Made by a program: the position numbers and the translations under genes
NCBI GenBank assembly: GCA_958346935.1
Contig: CATVTM010000002.1
Coordinates: 1 to 64,000, forward strand
Length of the DNA: 64,000 nucleotides
Direction: 5' to 3'
Source: an uncultured Collinsella sp.
GTDB taxonomy: Bacteria > Actinomycetota > Coriobacteriia > Coriobacteriales > Coriobacteriaceae
Notes under the pieces: generated by a model
Seen by the model: the letters and a program-made list of their open reading frames with translations, nothing else
What the model was told of the DNA's origin: nothing
Database searches by the model: none
Part shown: one piece after another, positions 61,753 to 64,000 of the stretch
Position numbering within the stretch: the stretch's first letter is position 1
How the letters are laid out: each line of letters opens with the position of its first letter

Positions 61753-63412
61753 GAAAGTTAGCTCCTTCCCGATCTTGTTTGCGCTGCTCACCCTCTTGAT
61801 CGGCACCTGCGCGGTCGTGTTCCCCGCCTCCGCGCAGGCCGCGCCGACCTCGACCGGTTCTATCACGGTGAGCGGCACCGTGGCGAGCAGCTACGACGCC
61901 TACCAGATCTTTAGCGCCGATGTCTCCGACGGCGACAACGACGCCAAGGTCTACTCCCAGATCGCCTGGGTAAGCGGCGCCGCGCGCGACGCCGTCCTGC
62001 CCGTGCTGCACAGCGCCGGCATGCCCAAGTCCCAGACCACCGCGCAGGAAGCTGCCGAGTGGCTCAACGCCGATTCCCACCTTACGAGCGCGCTGAGCGC
62101 ACAGCTCGCTCGTTCCCTCCAGAGCTCTGGCGCCGTGTCCGTGGCCCTTAACGCGGGCACGGCGGCCGAGCTGTCCTGCGGATACTGGCTCATCGTCGCC
62201 GCCGACGACGCCATCGCCCAGGACGAGGCCGGCACCGCGCCGATCATGGCCCTGGTGGGCGGCAGCGCCGTAACCGTCAAGCCCAAGGCCGCGACGCCCA
62301 AGGTGGCCAAGCACGTGCTGGAGGACGGCACCGCCGCGTGGCAGAAGGCCGCCGACGCCACGGTCGCCGACGACCTGTACTGGCGCCTCTCGGCCACGGT
62401 CCCGGCGGGGCTTTCCGCCTACGACACCTACACGGTGCAGTTCGCCGACACCATGAGCGCGGGGCTCGACCCCTCCAAGGTCGCAGCGAGCATGCACGTG
62501 TACGTGGCGGCGGGCGCGGACGGCAATTTCGACGCCGTCTCGACCAGTAAGGACGGGCGCGCCGGCACCGAGCCCGCCAAGGGCTGGACCGACATCACGG
62601 CCCAGTGCGTCACCAAGGTGGCCGCGGACGGAACCTTCACCGTGCGCACCGGCGACCTCATCGCCGCGCTCGGCGGGGCCGACGCCTTCACCGCGGGCGC
62701 CCGCGTGGTCGCCGTGTACAACGCGCCGCTCAACAGCGCATGCAACCACGGCATCGCCAAGGGCAACCCCAACGAGGTCTACCTGCGCTACCCGCGTTCT
62801 CCCTTTGCCGACCAGTCCGGTGACGTCGGCTTCACCCGCACGCCGAGCGATGACGCGACGGCCTACACCTGGGATCTCGCGCTCACCAAGCGCGGCAGCG
62901 ACGGCAACAAGCCGCTGCCCGGGGCGGTCCTGAGCATCACCGACGACCGCGGTCGCACGCTCGCGGCCGATGGCACGTGGGATGCGGAGGGCAAGGCCAC
63001 CGTCACCACGGGCGAGGACGGCCGCGTGACCGTCTCGGGCGTGGACTCGGGCAAGCTGGAGGTCCGCGAGCTCAAGGCGCCCAAGGGCTACACCGCCTTT
63101 GAGGGCACGCGCTCCGTGACGGTCAAGGCCGAGGGTCTGGACGTCGACCAGGTGGCCGCCGCCAAGCCCAAGCTCACCATCATGGCAGAGTCGCCCCTGC
63201 GCGCCGACAGTGCGGACGGGTCGACGGGCAGCCTGGAGGCGTCGCTCATCAACACGCCCACCGGCACACCCCCTAGCATTACCACCGGAGGCTTTATGCC
63301 CTCGACTGGCGATATGGCAATGTACGCCGCGGCCGCCGCAGCGGTCGCCGGAGCCGCGCTCATCGTGGTCGCGCTCCTGGTCAAGCGGGGAGGTGGCAGC
63401 CATAAAGAGTAG
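61745..63412 (+). CDS. Accessory pilin with CNA-B/SpaA-like domains
   Basis: This 555-aa protein has a signal peptide (FPILFALLTLLIGTCAVVFPASAQAA), an N-terminal fimbrial domain beginning TSTGSITVSGTVASSYDAYQIFSADVSDG, a central isopeptide-type domain with a TVKPK stretch that may serve as pilin Lys motif, a SpaA/CNA-B-like domain (LPGAVLSITDDRGRTLAADG; LEVRELKAPKGYT) and the sorting signal MPSTG followed by a helix and KR tail. The start is GTG at 61745, with GGGGGG upstream, overlapping the adhesin stop by 8 bp, so the two are coupled. It is homologous in its N-terminus to the next pilin. Confidence 0.85.
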   Translation: MNKKVSSFPILFALLTLLIGTCAVVFPASAQAAPTSTGSITVSGTVASSYDAYQIFSADVSDGDNDAKVYSQIAWVSGAARDAVLPVLHSAGMPKSQTTAQEAAEWLNADSHLTSALSAQLARSLQSSGAVSVALNAGTAAELSCGYWLIVAADDAIAQDEAGTAPIMALVGGSAVTVKPKAATPKVAKHVLEDGTAAWQKAADATVADDLYWRLSATVPAGLSAYDTYTVQFADTMSAGLDPSKVAASMHVYVAAGADGNFDAVSTSKDGRAGTEPAKGWTDITAQCVTKVAADGTFTVRTGDLIAALGGADAFTAGARVVAVYNAPLNSACNHGIAKGNPNEVYLRYPRSPFADQSGDVGFTRTPSDDATAYTWDLALTKRGSDGNKPLPGAVLSITDDRGRTLAADGTWDAEGKATVTTGEDGRVTVSGVDSGKLEVRELKAPKGYTAFEGTRSVTVKAEGLDVDQVAAAKPKLTIMAESPLRADSADGSTGSLEASLINTPTGTPPSITTGGFMPSTGDMAMYAAAAAAVAGAALIVVALLVKRGGGSHKE

Positions 63413-63520
63413 CTGGCAGCCCCACAGAGAGCGGGGCGAGACGTAGCGAAGTAGATGCTAAGACACAGACAGATGATGACCGATCGAATGAGAACTAACC
63501 GGAAAACGGAGGAAAAGAAG

Positions 63521-64000
63521 ATGAGCATGAACAAGAACATCGCACGTCTGGCAGTAACCGCCGGCCTCACAGCAGCGCTGAGCTTCGGCGGCGTCATGGC
63601 CCCGGTCACGATGGCGTTTGCTGATGATGTGGCTACTACGACCAATAGCATCAAGATCAACAAGAACAATGAGAATGGCGATGTGACGTACAGGGCCTAC
63701 CAGATTTTCAAGGCCGATGTTGTGGATGGAACCGACGGGTCGAGCAAGGTCGTTTCGAACATCGATTGGGCGAGCCCTAAGGCGAAGGATGCGGTTCTGA
63801 ACTATCTTTCAAAGGTACCCAACTCTGGTATCACCCTTAGCTCCTCAGCACAAGCTGCTGCTAAGTATCTGACCGATCATGCAGATGGCACCGGCGAGAC
63901 GACCCCCATTGAAAACGACAATCTGTTCAACGGGTTGGCAAAGGAGGTCGTGAAGAGCGTAGGCCAGACGGGTTCTTCCTTTACCACCGACGATGTCTTT
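63521..64000 (+). CDS. Major pilin subunit, 5' part (cut by the window end)
   Basis: The first 160 codons are visible. ACGGAGGAAAAGAAG precedes the ATG. A signal peptide ends near VTMAFA, and the mature protein starts DDVATTTNSIKINKNNENGDVTYRAYQIFKADVVDG. This closely parallels the N-terminal domain of the preceding pilin (AYQIFSADVSDGDND, then a W at the equivalent place). It should be the main shaft subunit of the pilus. The sorting signal and any sortase lie beyond the window. Confidence 0.82.
   Translation, partial: MSMNKNIARLAVTAGLTAALSFGGVMAPVTMAFADDVATTTNSIKINKNNENGDVTYRAYQIFKADVVDGTDGSSKVVSNIDWASPKAKDAVLNYLSKVPNSGITLSSSAQAAAKYLTDHADGTGETTPIENDNLFNGLAKEVVKSVGQTGSSFTTDDVF

Overview
The window looks like chromosome of a gut Coriobacteriia (Actinomycetota), most probably Collinsella. 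This rests on the high GC content, Coriobacteriia-like protein sequences, an FeoA-FeoA-FeoB locus, a GlnR-like regulator beside glnA, a sortase-type pilus locus and many conserved palindromic intergenic repeats. No rRNA, tRNA, CRISPR array or insertion sequence was found by eye. The taxonomic call is inference.

Layout. 1-0.7 kb: 3' end of aspS and a small HPr-like protein. 0.8-4.3 kb: ferrous iron uptake (feoA, feoA, feoB and a Cys-rich membrane peptide). 4.4-19.5 kb: first half of a pectin/galacturonate locus: LacI regulator, uxaC-uxaB-uxaA, a GPH-type transporter, an intracellular GH28, a CE8 pectin methylesterase fused to an alpha/beta hydrolase, an SGNH esterase, a GH105 unsaturated uronyl hydrolase and a TIM-barrel protein. 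19.5-20.8 kb: GltD-like oxidoreductase. 20.9-29.1 kb: the potassium system, kdpDE divergent from kdpFABC, lying between two 122-bp direct repeats that both carry the 3' end of the GltD-like gene. 29.4-31.3 kb: an Old-Yellow-Enzyme/Fe-S reductase. 31.5-37.8 kb: second half of the pectin locus: DhuI-type isomerase, KduD-type dehydrogenase, GntR regulator, KDPG aldolase, KDG kinase and a second LacI regulator. 37.8-38.7 kb: an MNT-HEPN toxin-antitoxin pair whose antitoxin is fused to a RelB/DinJ-like domain. 38.8-57.7 kb: mostly core genes (glnA with GlnR-like regulator, htrA, ligA, MerR-MATE, a heterodimeric ABC exporter, a DUF559-like protein, moaA, a moaC-mobB fusion, an MFS exporter and a HAD phosphatase). 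57.75-64 kb: an AT-rich leader and a pilus operon (large beta-helix adhesin, accessory pilin, and a third pilin cut by the window end).

How the parts work together. None of the pectin enzymes shows a signal peptide, so oligogalacturonides are probably imported (GPH transporter) and demethylated, deacetylated and hydrolysed in the cytoplasm. Saturated galacturonate would pass through UxaC, UxaB and UxaA to 2-keto-3-deoxygluconate (KDG). Unsaturated galacturonate released by GH105 would pass through the DhuI-type isomerase and KduD to the same KDG. KdgK and KdgA then give pyruvate and glyceraldehyde-3-phosphate. Nine copies of a palindrome close to GGTGAACGTTCACC lie in the four promoter regions of this pathway (before uxaC, the transporter, GH105 and kduD). 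They form a clear candidate regulon, most likely for a LacI-family regulator.

The most notable observations are this operator regulon, the CE8-esterase fusion, the RelB-like/MntA fusion antitoxin, the direct repeats bounding the kdp locus, a G9 homopolymer near the start of the adhesin gene (possible phase variation), an HPr with Asp in place of regulatory Ser46, and several families of intergenic palindromes.
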